In this document: positions 1 through 11,733 of the stretch, in pieces | How positions within the stretch are numbered: the stretch's first letter is position 1 | Layout of the letters: each line of letters opens with the position of its first letter | NCBI GenBank assembly: GCA_905116865.2 | Contig: CAJHNH020001571.1 | Location: 153,861-217,860, forward strand | Length of the DNA: 64,000 nt | Source: Candidula unifasciata | Lineage: Eukaryota > Mollusca > Gastropoda > Stylommatophora > Geomitridae | Reading direction: 5' to 3' | Notes under the pieces: model-generated | What the model was told of the DNA's origin: nothing | Database searches by the model: none | The model's input: the letters and a program-made list of their open reading frames with translations, nothing else | Program-made: the position numbers and the translations under genes

Positions 1-59
1 GTAGCTCAGAACAGTATATGTTGTATGTAATTTCTCACCCCATTTTGGAGAAAGTAAGA

Positions 60-262
60 ACAAACACTAACCCCACCCCACCCCTCCCCCCTTCCCAAGC
101 ATGTCCTAAAAGTAACTAAATAGGGTTGTTTCTTTTGAGGTCGGAATCCATTTTGTCTGAGAGGCAAGAAACCAACAGTCTGCATCCAAATAAGCCAGTC
201 TGTAAAATGGATGTACATGCAAAACGAGGCACTTAGAACGCCCTGGTCATCCACTGCATTAA
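60..262 (+). repeat. Interspersed repeat, (AAG)-tailed family, diverged copy
   Basis: Shares ordered blocks (GAGGCAAGAAACCAACAGTCTG, then a TCTGTAAAATGGATGTACAT-like block) with copies near 18.0, 31.5, 50.5, 56.8 and 62.2 kb. This copy lacks the AAG tail region. No coding capacity is apparent. Confidence 0.6.
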
Positions 263-344
263 TCAAGTAACAGGAAGTATTGTGATCGGCACTCATAGAA
301 AGAAGTAGAAAGATAGAAGAACAAACTAGACAACATAAAAATCG

Positions 345-450
345 AAAGCTATTGTTACCGTGTCGGGAATTGAACCTGTAACCTCCAGACGGCGTCTGCG
401 CCTTGCCATAAATACAAGTGCACTAAGATACATGGTCAACTAGGCACCCC
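345..450 (-). repeat. tRNA-derived SINE fragment (SINE-C)
   Basis: On the minus strand it reads like a tRNA body with a B box GGTTCAATTCC (revcomp of gggaattgaacc at 365-376). The same block recurs at 55940-56095 and, more decayed, at 56475-56545. The flanking (a)ctagacaacataaaaa is also shared with the 55.9-kb copy, which argues for a dispersed SINE rather than a functional tRNA gene. Confidence 0.55.
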
Positions 451-526
451 CAATTGTTATTCGACACTTGCTTCGTTGATATAAATTTCTGTAACCTATG
501 GTGCCATTTCAATGGGTTGAAATGAA

Positions 527-945
527 TTATGTCCGTATTCCATAGTTGTGGATTTCAAGCTGTACGATAGACATGGTCATCCACTGCACATAGACATATC
601 TCCAGTCGTCCTGACTCTTGTCTTGCCACTGGACCCAGAAATGACTCAGGCGAGAGAGTGAGGTCGACGACACTGCGCAACTCTTCTTCACTTTAATCCA
701 AGTCACCGCGCAAGTCATTCTTTCATCTTCACACAGTCGGACACGTATAGACGAGACGAAGGTGATTCAACAATACTGGTGAGATTTGGTTCTATGGGCG
801 TTGTATTATCGCTGCGGTAGCAAATTGGCTGCTTACTTTCACGTTGTGCAATCACATTGCTGGAATCATTACATTCATTCTCATTAAATCCAAGAAGGCT
901 AATATGGTGCCTGCAGAAATCGGATGTGTCGGCCGAAAGGTACAA
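527..945 (-). other. Unassigned coding-like block (two abutting minus-strand ORFs)
   Basis: Two minus-strand ORFs lie end to end in different frames: 715-945 (C, N, S/T-rich) and 527-718 (contains LSRLSHFWVQWQDKSQDD). The phrase tggtcatccactgca occurs here and at 244-258, suggesting duplicated or repeat-derived sequence. I do not recognise a family. It may be a decayed transposon 5' region or a host exon, and no splice sites decide between them. Confidence 0.25.
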
Positions 946-1149
946 TTATCGCATCCATGTTTTAACGGGCACAACGCATTTACATCTGCGGGAAAAAATT
1001 CACATTAAACGGCCAAACACTTTTTTGTTTAAAATTTATGTACTTGTCCTAAAATGTTGAATAAGGAATCAACATCACATCATTCGGGCACTTCCTTAAG
1101 CGCTCCGTCCTCATCTTCAGCAACAAGCGAAGAGTTCAATTTCCAATGA

Positions 1150-1350
1150 CACCAGTCCAAGTCCAAGTCCTTTTGAGAAAAAAAAAAAAAAGAAAAGCTC
1201 GACCACTTTCAGACTGCTGCTAGCTAGCCTAGGCTACTAGCAGTCTCCGCCTATATTTGTGGTCTGGGTTATTTGCGTCACTTTCGTGACTGAATTTTAG
1301 TGTTTGTGCCATTTCTGGGCTTGATGCTTCCATCCCAATCAAACCGCTCG
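1150..1350. repeat. Interspersed repeat, copy 1 of a pair with 6185-6405
   Basis: Matches 6185-6405 in the same orientation through an ordered series of blocks: ctgctgctagctagc, tatttgcg.cac/aactttcgtgactga, and ttctgggcttgatgctt. An A-rich run precedes the shared core in both. No ORF or terminal repeat was found. Confidence 0.6.
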
Positions 1351-1359
1351 TCCTGTTGT

Positions 1360-2935
1360 CACTGGTGCATGTCTTCCTTCTTCTTTCTTGGTGTTTCCTG
1401 TTTATTCTGTCTCCCTTTGATCTGGCTAGGCGTATCTCGAAGAAGAGCGAGCTTCCATACACAACGTCCTTTGGACCACCATTTATTGTTTTAAAATTTT
1501 GAGTATTTAAATTATGCCAAAAAGTACTGGAAACAGTTTTGAATTTGAATAGTTCCGAAATGTGAAAATGTTCCGCGTGTGACCATAGTGGTCTTATAGT
1601 TGTCTTCCTGTAATATGAACGGGTTAGTCATGTAATGGATATGTATGTGAGAGTTTATGTTGAGCCTTAAGCGGGTCCAGTAGTCATCTGTTATTATGTG
1701 GTCGGGTTGTGTTGACAGCTAAACTCCGGTATACGTAAATACCATATAACCGGAGCATCCAGCTCACGCTTTGAGATCCAAATGTTCGGCGATGAGAATT
1801 GCTGTGGCATGTTGGACAACGAACTCAAGTGCTCTCTGTGGGAATGGGTTGGGGGGTTAAACTCATAGTGCATCCGAAAGTTAGGGAAGGGTAAGGGGAA
1901 AGGGGGCGGGAGGCCATTCAGTCATTTCTCGTCGTTGCCGTCTTGCTGGATTCTAGCGTGGCCTTTTGCCGGGACTATGTGTATCTCGTTACCAACCTTT
2001 GCTATCATCACAGTGATGGGGTGGTATTGGTGGTTATGTGTTCTAGTCCTGTCATTATTGAGTCACTTGTTTTCCCTATTTGCTGTCAGTCGTATCTTGT
2101 TGTGAGTCCTGTCGGTCATGTGCATGTTGTATGCATGCTGTTGAATGGTATGGTTTTGTGTATGAATACCCGAGGACATGGACGCACCCAACTAGGTGTA
2201 TGCGTACATGCACTCGAGTACTCATACACGTAGACAACACTACATATTTGCACGCCCTTTTATACTTATCCATGTATGCATACCTAATTGACATTACGTA
2301 CACACGCAAACTCTTTTATATGCGAGCACATCCACACGTAGTGACATTCACTCTTCCATGTCTTGTGTGTTTTGTGTCGCTATGTCTGTAGTATCGTCTG
2401 GTCGTGTCACTTTTAAGTTATGTGTCATTACTTGTATGTGACCTGCCCGGTATTGTCTTACCATGTTTTGATGGATGGTGTGTGTTGATGACCTTCTTGC
2501 TGCGTACACACCTCATTCCATGTTCTCATTAATTAACAGACCTGCAGCAACACAATATGTCGGTTCTTTGAGTGCACTGTCATTCATACACACAAATATC
2601 ACGCTCCCATATATATACACACATGCACACTCATACCCACATATACATGCATACAGTAATTAAATTTTTATATCCATGTACTCATTCATCTGTACCTTTC
2701 GTCCAGCTATATTCCCACTGTCCTATTCATACGTGATCCCTTACCATCCATCTACATACACTGTGTCTTCTGTATCCATAAATGCACTCATACTACACTC
2801 ACTCATCCTTGTGTATGTATCCAAGTTCACATCTATGCACTCATCATACTTACACTACCTCTCTGACTCTTGGGTGTGCGGTGTTACCATCTTATCAGTT
2901 CCTTCTGTTATACTGAGTAGATCCTTAATCTGGTC
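1360..2935. other. No gene seen; low-complexity TG/CA and TAC-rich sequence
   Basis: From about 2000 the sequence becomes rich in TG/CA and ACATAC words (for example 2220-2350 and 2580-2660) without a clean tandem unit. ORFs here are short and overlap on both strands, which is typical of low-complexity DNA. Confidence 0.5.
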
Positions 2936-3239
2936 TTTTTAGTTTGGGTTTGTTTTAAAAAGGTATTGTTTAACCAGTTTTTGGATGTCTCTATTGCTAT
3001 CTACATTTAAACATTTGTTTGCAGTAATTTGTTGTTTGCGTTTTAGAAATTTCGTCGAACGTGTCCGCTGAACTGTTCTACCATTAATTTGGAGTCTCGT
3101 TACTTCTGGGTCATAATTAGGCTGTCTTTTAAAGTTGAATATCATGCTTACTGTTTTGTCGACGTTGATTTTAAATCCCCATTTTCCCATCCAGTGCGCA
3201 ACTTCGTCTAGACTTTTATGCAATCTTTTCTTAGCGCAG

Positions 3240-4608
3240 GGGATCTGTTTATGGCTGTGGTAGATTGCACAATCATCCGCAAATTGAGTTAGTCCTGTGT
3301 CCTTGTTCGTGATGGCATCATCAAGGTCGTTTACTTATATACTGAACAGGGTAGGGGATATTACAGCACCCTGAGGGATTCCATTCACCTGATCAAAAGT
3401 TTGTGATCTTTCGTTATTAACTAGTACTGAAAATGTTCTTTCTTGTAGAAAGCTTCGGATATATCTGTAGGTTCTTCCGGTAAATCCTAGTTTAGCTGCT
3501 TTAAACAAGGCTGCTGGCGATAGCACTGGTCATATGCCTGTTCCAGATCCAGGAACACTGCCATTGTCTTACCTCCTGTTTTAAATGACTTTTTAACATG
3601 GTCTTCTAATTTTATAATTTGATCTAGGGTGCATCTGTTAGATCTGAACCCTGCCTGAGTTTTGCTAAACAGGTTATTTTTCTCCATGTGGAATGTTATT
3701 CTTTTATTGACGATTGTTTCTAATATTTTCCCCAGGTGGGATGTTAAAGATATTGGTCTATATGAGTCTACTTTTTGAGGGTCCTTATTAGCCTTTTTAA
3801 TAGGTATGATAGTTGCTTCCTTCCATCTTCTTGGAATCTCTCCCTCTTTCCAGATCTCATTGTAGAAATCAGTAATCTGTTTAATGGTTTTTGCTGGTAG
3901 CATTTTCATTATAGTATAGTTTAGAATATCAGCCCCAGCTGCCGTGTTAGATTTGGCTTGTATTGCTGAGTTAACTTCTTCAGTAGTTATATCTGCATCT
4001 AGGTATGAATTTTCTTCCTTAATTGTGATTTTAGTTGTCATAATCTCTCTATTTAGAGCCGTTCTGTTTTCCCGTTCTTGTTGATTTAGTTTATTATTGG
4101 AACAGACCTCATAGAAGTGCTGTCCGAAGATATCTGCCTTATCTTTATCAGTAATTGCCACTGTGGGTACCTGAATTGTAGGGATCCTTTCTTTTATTTT
4201 GTCTCCTTTGATGACTTTAATCTGATTCCTTACTTCAGTTTCTGGAGTATCAGGGTTCATTTTTTGACAGAATGTCCTCCAGTGCGCCTCCTTAGCTTTG
4301 CGAATGACTTTGGTAGTTGCATTTCTGTGTTTAACATATTCTTGCCATCTTTCTGTTGACCCGAATTTTCTATAGTCCTGCAGAGCCCTTTTACGTTTAT
4401 CTGTCGCCTTAGTGCATTCTTGCGTCCACCATGCAACAGGGTTCTTATTTACGTTTCTTTTATTGTTGTTAGTTAAAGTCTTATTTCCTCCCTCAAGAAG
4501 ATGGGTAGGCATGTTTTTATTTGGAATATTTCTTGTTGCTACTTTTAGTATTGTATTAGTCATTCTTTCAGCAAAAGTATCAATGTTTTCACCTTCTGCT
4601 CTAACCAA
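3240..4608 (-). pseudogene. Reverse transcriptase domain of the I/Nimb-like element
   Basis: A 373-codon open stretch (4608-3487) covers fingers and the first palm motif (VFLDLEQAYD). The palm continues after a frameshift in 3526-3335 (GIPQGAVISPTLFSI). The catalytic FADD lies at about 3277-3288 in a third frame. Downstream text to 2939 (DEVAHWMGKWGFKINVDKT) is the thumb-side region, then the element appears truncated or rearranged. Confidence 0.8.
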
Positions 4609-4654
4609 CTCTGTATTATTAAGTTCATCTATAACTTTATCCCATTTCGCTTTT

Positions 4655-5335
4655 TAAAAATTGAAAGTAGGTTTGTTACTAGTTTCATATTTTGTTGGTT
4701 GGGTTTTAATTCTCCTTAAAATTGAAAGATGGTCGCTTGAGGTGTCCTCTAAAACTTTCCATTGGCTTCCAGCTAAACTCTGTGTTACTAGTGTAAGGTC
4801 AATAGCCGAATGTCTATTTCCTGGAATTGGATTAATCCTTGTTATCGACCCGTCATTGAGTACTGTTAGTTGATTATCTTCAATAAATTCTAATAGTTCT
4901 CTTCCTGCCAGACTTTCTATTCTGCCACCCCATAAGGGATGTGAGCAGTTAAAGTCGCCTACGATTATTGTGTTAGTGGTTATCCTGTTTTCTATTTCTT
5001 TAAGATCATTCTCCTCTATCTCCCCTTTTGGGCAGTAGATGTTAATTATCTTTAGGTTTTGCGGTTTGCAGGCTATTTCTACACACAGACCTTCAAAGTT
5101 GTTAGTTTTGAACTTGTCCTGAGTTATTTCTCTTATTCCCTTATTGATGAGGATGGCTACGCCACCTCCATTGCCTATTACTCTATCATTCCTGAATATT
5201 TTATATCCTGGGAGTTTAAAGGGTATCTTTTGGTTTCAGGTTTGTTTCTTGAAGGGCTAGTATATTACACTCGCCCTGGAAATCTGACATCATTGCTGGT
5301 AGGTTAAGTTTAGCTCCTCTGCAGTTAAATTGAAT
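4655..5335 (-). pseudogene. Endonuclease (EEP) domain of the I/Nimb-like element
   Basis: The minus-strand frame carries the exonuclease-endonuclease-phosphatase signature GDFN and a C-terminal SDH, and is in frame with the downstream RT apart from a TAA at about 4655. A frameshift around 5230 separates an N-terminal piece (IIQFNCRG.. to LALQETNLK). The enzyme family nicks target DNA to prime reverse transcription. Confidence 0.75.
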
Positions 5336-5711
5336 TATCTGCAGGTCTAGTTTATTCACTACTCTAGGATTGAATTTTGGTGATTTTGTGTGTCTGGTTA
5401 GGCTTAGTGTGGGTTTGACTGACTGGTGTCTTTAGTTTTCTATTTATCTAGTTAGACAGAGACAACACAACATTCAATATCTGTGAACATTAAGGCGTGG
5501 GTAGGGGTGGTTGCGCTGGGGTGGAGCATGAGGCCCGTGGTGCTGGTGCTGGGGGTGAGGACGGGTGGGGTGTGGATTGCGCTGGAGCGGTGCATGGGGT
5601 TGGGAATCTGTTTCGCCTTTTACTTTAGTGTTGAGCGTCGGTCAGATCCCCTGTTAACTCCTCGCAGCAACATTCTCCTCAGACCGTAATGATCTATTTG
5701 TACCTTGGCAA

Positions 5712-5728
5712 NNNNNNNNNNNNNNNNN
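5712..5728. other. Assembly gap (17 N)
   Basis: Seventeen consecutive N bases. Any ORF through this point is not interpretable. Confidence 0.99.
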
Positions 5729-6184
5729 TGGCTCGCAATTGTTTTGTTTTTTTTCACTGCGTGGATACCCGAAAGAAGATGTTCCACCCTACTGACCAGG
5801 TCATCTTGTATATCGGTTCAACGGGTCACATTTCAACCTCAATGAAAAAAATAATTAGGCAGTTGATGGTAACCCTAGTGAACAATGCTCGTAGCACGCG
5901 TTCAAGGGAACAGGTGGTATACGTGGATTCTTCTATTGTCAGTACTTATATTTTGTTTGTCCCTAGACACTGCAGATTACCAGACAATAGGTAGCCAAAC
6001 CAGGGCTCCCTCGATCGCTTGCTGTGTGTGATGGTGTGACATTCTGGGTGTCACTGATTCTTTGATCTATCTTCTTTGTGGTCTTTTCCAGGTGTTTTCA
6101 TTGACACAGCGAATGCTTTCATTGTGGCATCGTTGGATTTATTCTCACTGAATCGATGAACCAGAGGCTGAACTATGTAAACCT

Positions 6185-6405
6185 TTTATCTCATTCCAAT
6201 TCCAATTACTTTTAAGAAAAAATATAAAACTCAACCACGTTCAACCTGCTGCTAGCTAGCTGAAGATGCCAACAGCCTCTGGCTATATATATGTAGTCTT
6301 GTTTATTTGCGCAACTTTCGTGACTAGAGTTCTGGTATTTGCGCTGTCTCTGGGCTTAATGCTTTTTTCAACGATGTCAGACCGCTATCATTTAAAGTTT
6401 TCCCT
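6185..6405. repeat. Interspersed repeat, copy 2 of a pair with 1150-1350
   Basis: Co-linear with 1150-1350 (shared ctgctgctagctagct, tttatttgcgcaactttcgtgact, tctctgggcttaatgctt), moderately diverged. It abuts the ORF at 6406-6678. Confidence 0.6.
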
Positions 6406-6678
6406 CTAAGAGACCACACCACTCGGGGATCCAAGGTAGATCTGGTTATCTGGTAATATTAGTTTCAGCTTCATAGCAAACGGGTCACCCCATAGTTGTT
6501 CTGCTCCTGTGCCAACGACAAACATAGAATGGTAATCACAGTCCCTTGGTGAAAGATTGACAGACTGCTGTTTTAGCATATCTAGCATGCACACGCACAT
6601 AAAGCCTACGGCAGCCATCAGAAGTGCTAACACAAACAGTCCGACAGAAGAAATGCTGTTCATCGTGGGTGGTAGCAA
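6406..6678 (-). CDS. Hypothetical membrane-anchored ORF, related to decayed copy at 28.1 kb
   Basis: From the ATG at 6663 the product starts MNSISSVGLFVLALLMAAV, an uncleaved anchor or signal peptide, then DCDYHSMFVVGTGAEQLWGDPFAMKLKL and ends at TAG. A translated block at about 28128 (+), AGTGTEQVWGNPFAVMLK, is clearly related, so this is a conserved protein segment. It could be a first exon (a GT lies near codon 82: GAGTG|GTGTGG), a gene fragment or part of a transposon. I do not recognise the family. Confidence 0.4.
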   Translation of the reverse strand: MLPPTMNSISSVGLFVLALLMAAVGFMCVCMLDMLKQQSVNLSPRDCDYHSMFVVGTGAEQLWGDPFAMKLKLILPDNQIYLGSPSGVVS

Positions 6679-7257
6679 GAGTCACCAACAGTAGGTGCAC
6701 AAATGATTAATTTTAATCACACAGTGGCACCTCCAATATTGCGACAAGAGGATTCGCGCCATTCACACCACCGCGCTGATTACAGTCGAAAAGCATGTCA
6801 AACGAAATCCGCAGCTCACAGTATCACGCCATGCAATCAACTCAGAAGCTGGGCGACGAAACTATATCCTTTCAGTCTACGAATGGAGCGAAAAATGCAA
6901 CGGCCACCGTCTGGCAGAAGCAAAACATGTTCCTTCTGCTATCTAGTCACTCACACTGATTTATCACTGACAGTTAACCAGATTTCCCGATACCTTTCCC
7001 CCTAGCTCCACACACAAAGTTACCCCAGTACCTTCTGTAGCACTCTAGGACACCCTATCAGCCAGCGTGCAACCACATAGACGAGACTGTGTCGACCCCA
7101 CAAAAATGGCCGACGTAAGTCTGTTTCAGAAATAAGAAGTACAACAGTTGATACAACACCGTCCTCCGGACAGTTCACACGAGCTCTATAAAATAAAACA
7201 TCGTTAAAATTGTTATACTAAGGTTATTCTGTTTCGTCTTTTTTAGGACAAAATTTT

Positions 7258-7447
7258 TTTTTATTTGAAGCCCCACCCTGGCTTTTGCCAGGGGCCGCAA
7301 TATAGGCAGGCCATAAATATGGCCAATTGTCTGAACGCGGTTTCTGTGGCCTCTCCAAGGCGATCCTCATCCACATGGTGGCACTTTGTGTCATCTGGTG
7401 TTTATCGCTTGGGTGATGTCCTGGTAGGGTAGAAAGTCAGTCAGTCA
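7258..7447 (+). repeat. (GTCA)-tailed short interspersed repeat, copy 1
   Basis: A roughly 190-bp element beginning at ttatttgaagccccaccctgg, containing a perfect hairpin CCTGGCTTTTGCCAGG, and ending tagaaagtcagtcagtca. Other copies: 7752-7952 (-), 8497-8690 (+, diverged), 30455-30655 (-), 57448-57660 (+). The tetranucleotide tail is SINE-like; no A/B box was recognised. Confidence 0.75.
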
Positions 7448-7751
7448 ATTGTTATATAACAATTCGCTCACACGTCCACACAATTAGACTTACTGAAAGC
7501 GACTGACTCAAGACTGCCATTTGACCTTTTCCACCTGAGGTCAAGTCCGCTTGGATCTCATTTTCATGCCATGCACTTAGGGTTCACAACCCACCCGTTC
7601 TGTCGACCCACACTGATATCACAATATCCGCTCTGTCCGCAAACCAGTCTTTAACTTCGTGGTGCTTTCTCATCTATCTTTCAATGGCCCCCAGATGTTT
7701 ATATTCATAATCTGTGTACATAATCTGACTGCTTGTGAACTGAACTGAATT

Positions 7752-7952
7752 TCTACCACACCAGGACATCACACAAGCGACAAACACCCGATGACACAAA
7801 GTGCCACCATGTGGATGAGGATCGCCGTGGAGAGGTCCCAGAAACCGCGTTCAGACATTTGGCCATATATATGGCCTGCCTATATTGCGGCCCCTGGCAA
7901 AAGCCAGAGTAGGGCTTCAAATGACAAAAAAATTTCGTCCTTAAAAGGACGA
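7752..7952 (-). repeat. (GTCA)-tailed repeat, copy 2, inverted relative to copy 1
   Basis: Near-identical over its length to the reverse complement of 7258-7447. The two copies form a large inverted repeat around a roughly 300-bp spacer that holds no gene I can see. The tail-end tetranucleotide run is absent on this copy. Confidence 0.75.
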
Positions 7953-8496
7953 AATTCGATATGTGCACGCAAGCAAACTGTTTATGTGTACCCATGCTTC
8001 ATAAACCCAATACTTCATTGACTCCCAACACATCACAGTGACATTAGCATGCAGCAACAGTCCCTTTCGTTTTGATAGAGTCATCGTTGTGTAATAAATT
8101 ATTTGTAAATGATTAAAAAAAATTGTAGTAATTGCCAAATTAACTGTCAAATATGGTTTATCTGGGTTACACTAAGAAGGAATATAAAGATAAATATTGA
8201 ATTTCTGAGATTTTCCACAGTTGCGCCCCTTAATTGTATTAGTCGATTCAAACCTAGTGCACGAGTAGTAGCACGTAGAGTCCCCCACCCACCATCTCCT
8301 CAAACAAAACTCTCAGCACCCCTCCACTGGGAATTTCGTCAACATCACCATGTGCATTGCTGATAATTATAGGCCGTCATGACTCACCACTTCACACAAT
8401 CAACATAACGTCGGATCAGATTAGTTTTTTTTTTTTGCCCGCTCCATTTGTGTATTATTAATGTCGTCCCCATGTGGGATTCAATTTTTAGTTATT

Positions 8497-8690
8497 TAAA
8501 AGCCCCACCCTGGCTTTTACTGGGGACACTGAATATAACCGGAGTATAGACATGGCCTAGCAATAGATATGGCCTAACTGCGGAAATGGGTTTCTGGGAC
8601 GTCCTCACTGGTGATCCTCAACCGTATGGTGTCACTTAGTCTCACCAGGGTGTATAGCTCTCTACCTGGTTATCCTCTATTTGTGTAGCC
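8497..8690 (+). repeat. (GTCA)-tailed repeat, copy 3, diverged
   Basis: Starts aaagccccaccctggctttta and keeps gtttctgggac, gatcctcaaccgtatggtg and cactta blocks, but has an insertion after ctggggac and lacks the tail. Confidence 0.6.
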
Positions 8691-8699
8691 ACGCCATCA

Positions 8700-10900
8700 A
8701 GGTATTTAGGTCCTTGCCCGCTTTCCGCACTCTTTCCTCTCAATCCCACCATATGTCAGTAAGTTCCTGAGCTTATAACTTACCTAGAAATACACCTCGT
8801 CTGATTGAACAAACAGAAATTGGGTGTATCAAATTTTCTTGTTCATGTATCTTCCTGTTTCTTACATCAAACTAAATAGTCAAAAATACTTTGTAAAAAA
8901 GACACGTCGAAACTAAAGACTGTGCATACTAATTAAATCAGGCCAGACTAAAGACAATATTATAGCTGTATTTTTAGTGGTCAACAACTGCTATGAAGTT
9001 ATTTCCAGCATGGGTCAACACCAGGACAGACATTACCACTGCCTGAAAGTTTGTCTTGCAGGATAGTTTCGGTAGACTGTTCTTCTCTCTAACTGGCATA
9101 GTTGGGGCAGTCTTGTGAGACATAGGATTAGAGTTTCACTTTGATGCACGATAAAACTTTATATGACATAGAATTTCCACACAGGGAAGATGTAAACTAA
9201 GTTTACAATGTCTCATTGAGAGTCTAAAAATTATAATCTGTTTCCTCTGCCAAGACTAGAGATACTGTCATGGTCTGGTATGTATCATAGTTTAAGTTCA
9301 TAGATTGTTAGGGCTGGTCTTTGGTGCTTTAAGTTCTAAGATTGTGGGGTAGCAAGAGATTCCCTGCAGCCTTCACGAGCCTTATCTTGCTGTTTTTTCC
9401 CCCACTAATATCAAAACAAACTAAATGCATTTTTTTTTTTATATGTGAAAACGTGTGTCCAAATATGGTTTCTGGTTTCTGATTCCTAAACTATGCTGGA
9501 TAGTCATAGAATTGTGTGAGAGATGTACACATCATTATTTAGTTTGTATATTTGCATGTTGAATGTATATTTATCTGCAAGATGATTTGGTCGTTATCGT
9601 AATAGCTGATAGTTTGTTTTCAGTTATACTTGTTTTTATGTCTGTGTTATGCATTTGTGTGAGTCTGGGCTCTGGGCTAACGCCATGAAACATTCGTGTA
9701 TCTGAGGATTGGTTGAATTTCTAACACTAGTCTTCCATTATGCGTAGAGAGAGTATTGACTGCTTCTCTAGTTTTGTTCCCTTTAGTTTTAGACTCCAGT
9801 TCTCTGCCCATACCCTTTACTTTCTACACTGAGTTTTAAAGTAGCCTGAAGGCTGATGTGTTGTTTTCTATAGCTATCCAAACAGTTAAGTCATCTATGT
9901 ATAGACTTTCTGGTGACAAAACTGAGCAAAATTAATTTGGCTAAACAAGAAAAGAGTGTTGAAAGGCTCCAAGACTCCGTCTTTCACTTTCACTGACTTG
10001 TTGAAGAGGCTGCCTATTTAAACACCAACCACCCGTTGGAAAAGGATGCACCTTCAAATTCTTTGTAGAAATTTCAGCCTATGCGCTCGTCCAGATAGCG
10101 TGAAACTTATTAGAAAAGTAACACTGAAGCAATATTTGTAATTGGGGGGGGGGGGGGGGGGGAGGGATTCAAATAAGTACAAGGAGTTTAATATATTACA
10201 CAACATTGAAACGAGTAGAAAACAATTACGGGGGTGTCTGTTCAAAATCAAAGACAGATTTAAAAGACATGAAGAGGTTTACATTTTTTTGTGCCGATCT
10301 TTCTGGAGCCAATTTAGAAGTTCTATGCAATTTAGCTGTCAGATATATCAATTCCATATCCAAAAGTTTAGATGCAATTGCTGAGGAATAAAGAGAATAA
10401 TAATTTTCTCGCGGTTAAAATTAAGAAATCGAGCAGTCAAAATGCTGAAGTATGCCCGAAGCGAAAGTAGCATGGTGACCTGCACGACTGTCTGCAGTTT
10501 GGTTATGCTTCTATTCGAACACTCTATCAAAGCTGTTTTAAAATGGATTTTTTTTCCTAGGTCATTTCTGAAATAGAATACTAGGAAATATTAAAGGAAG
10601 TTGCACCACTCTGAAATATTTGCCCCATCAATGATCTATTGATAGGTATGTATTAGAGGCTATCAGCAAATCCCAACCATAATCTTTAATGCATTTAATA
10701 GATTTTACATTAAAGAGTGAATTTGTACTTAATAAAAAGCTAAATGGAAAGAAAAAAACACAAACTGTATTATCGATAAAAAAAAATGTATAATTTATAA
10801 GACACATTTATTGGACCCACTAGAAAGGCGACAAATAGTTATATTATATACAAGTAATCACACGCGTAAGTAAAGTCACACTTGATGCTATTTACAAATT
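8700..10900. other. No gene recognised; contains an 18-base G run
   Basis: About 2.2 kb without a credible ORF or known repeat. The only notable site is a run of G at about 10143-10162, a possible G-quadruplex or assembly-length artefact. Confidence 0.5.
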
Positions 10901-10903
10901 CCA

Positions 10904-10906
<3 letters not shown>

Positions 10907-10987
<81 letters not shown>
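10907..10987. repeat. (TA)n microsatellite
   Basis: About 40 perfect AT dinucleotides. Apparent poly(Ile-Tyr) ORFs over it are artefacts. Confidence 0.95.
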
Positions 10988-10989
<2 letters not shown>

Positions 10990-11059
10990 AACAATATTTT
11001 CATTAAGTGTTCATTCCTGGTTTCTTCTTCTTTACTTCCTCCTCCGCCTTTTTTTCCTT

Positions 11060-11733
11060 TTTCTTCTTCTTCTTCTTCTTCTTCTTCTTCTTCGTCTTCT
11101 TCTTTCTTCTTCTTCTTCTTCTTCTTCTTCTTCTTCTTCTTCTTTCTTTTTCTTTTTCTTCTTCTTCTTCTTCTTCTTCTTCTTCTTCTTCTTCTTCTTT
11201 TCTTCTTCTTCTTCTTCTTCTTCTTCTTCTTCTTCTTCTCTTCTTCTTCTTCTTCTTCTTCTTCTTCTTCTTCTTCTTCTTCTTCTTCTTCTTCTTTCAC
11301 TTCTTCTTCTTCTTCTTTTCTTCTTCTTCTTCTTCTTCTTCTTCTTCTTCTTCTTCTTCTTCTTCTCTTCTTCTTCTTCTTCTTCTTCTTCTTCTTCCTT
11401 CTTCTTCTTCTTCTTCTTCTTCTTCTTCTTCTTCTTCTTCTTCTTCTCTTCTTCTTCTTCTTCTTCTTCTTCTTCTTCTTCTTCTTCTTCTTCTTCTTCT
11501 TCTTCTTCTTCTTCTTCTTCTTCTTCTTCTTCTTCTTCTTCTTCTTCTTTCTTCTTCTTCTTCTTCTTCTTCTTCTTCTTCTTCTTCTTCTTCTTCTTCT
11601 TCTTCTTCTTCTTCTTCTTCTTCTTCTTCTTCTTCTTCTTCTTCTTCTTCTTCTTCTTCTTCTTCTTCTTCTTCTTCTTCTTCTTCTTCTTCTTCTTCTT
11701 CTTCTTCTTCTTCTCCTCCTCCTTCGTCTTCTT
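11060..11733 (+). repeat. (TTC)n giant triplet array, about 670 bp
   Basis: Roughly 220 TTC units on the plus strand, broken by short TTTC, TCTC and TTCC interruptions that shift phase. The long Leu/Ser/Phe and Glu/Lys/Arg ORFs through it are composition artefacts. GAA/TTC tracts of this length are known to form triplex structures and stall polymerases. Confidence 0.95.

Larger units (their letters stand above)
2939..5440 (-). mobile_element. Decayed non-LTR retrotransposon (I/Nimb-like: endonuclease plus reverse transcriptase)
   Basis: Reading the minus strand from about 5335 to 2940 gives an apurinic-type endonuclease then a reverse transcriptase. The endonuclease shows GGGVAILINKG, IIVGDFNCSHPLWGG and SDHL. 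The RT shows SYRPISLTSHLGKILE, QAGFRSNRCT, VFLDLEQAYD, GIPQGAVISPTLFSI and FADDCAIYH. Order and motifs match the I/Nimb branch. A TAA splits the endonuclease from the RT near 4655, frameshifts interrupt the palm at about 3520 and 3340, and no RNase H region remains. It is an inactive relic. Confidence 0.85.
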
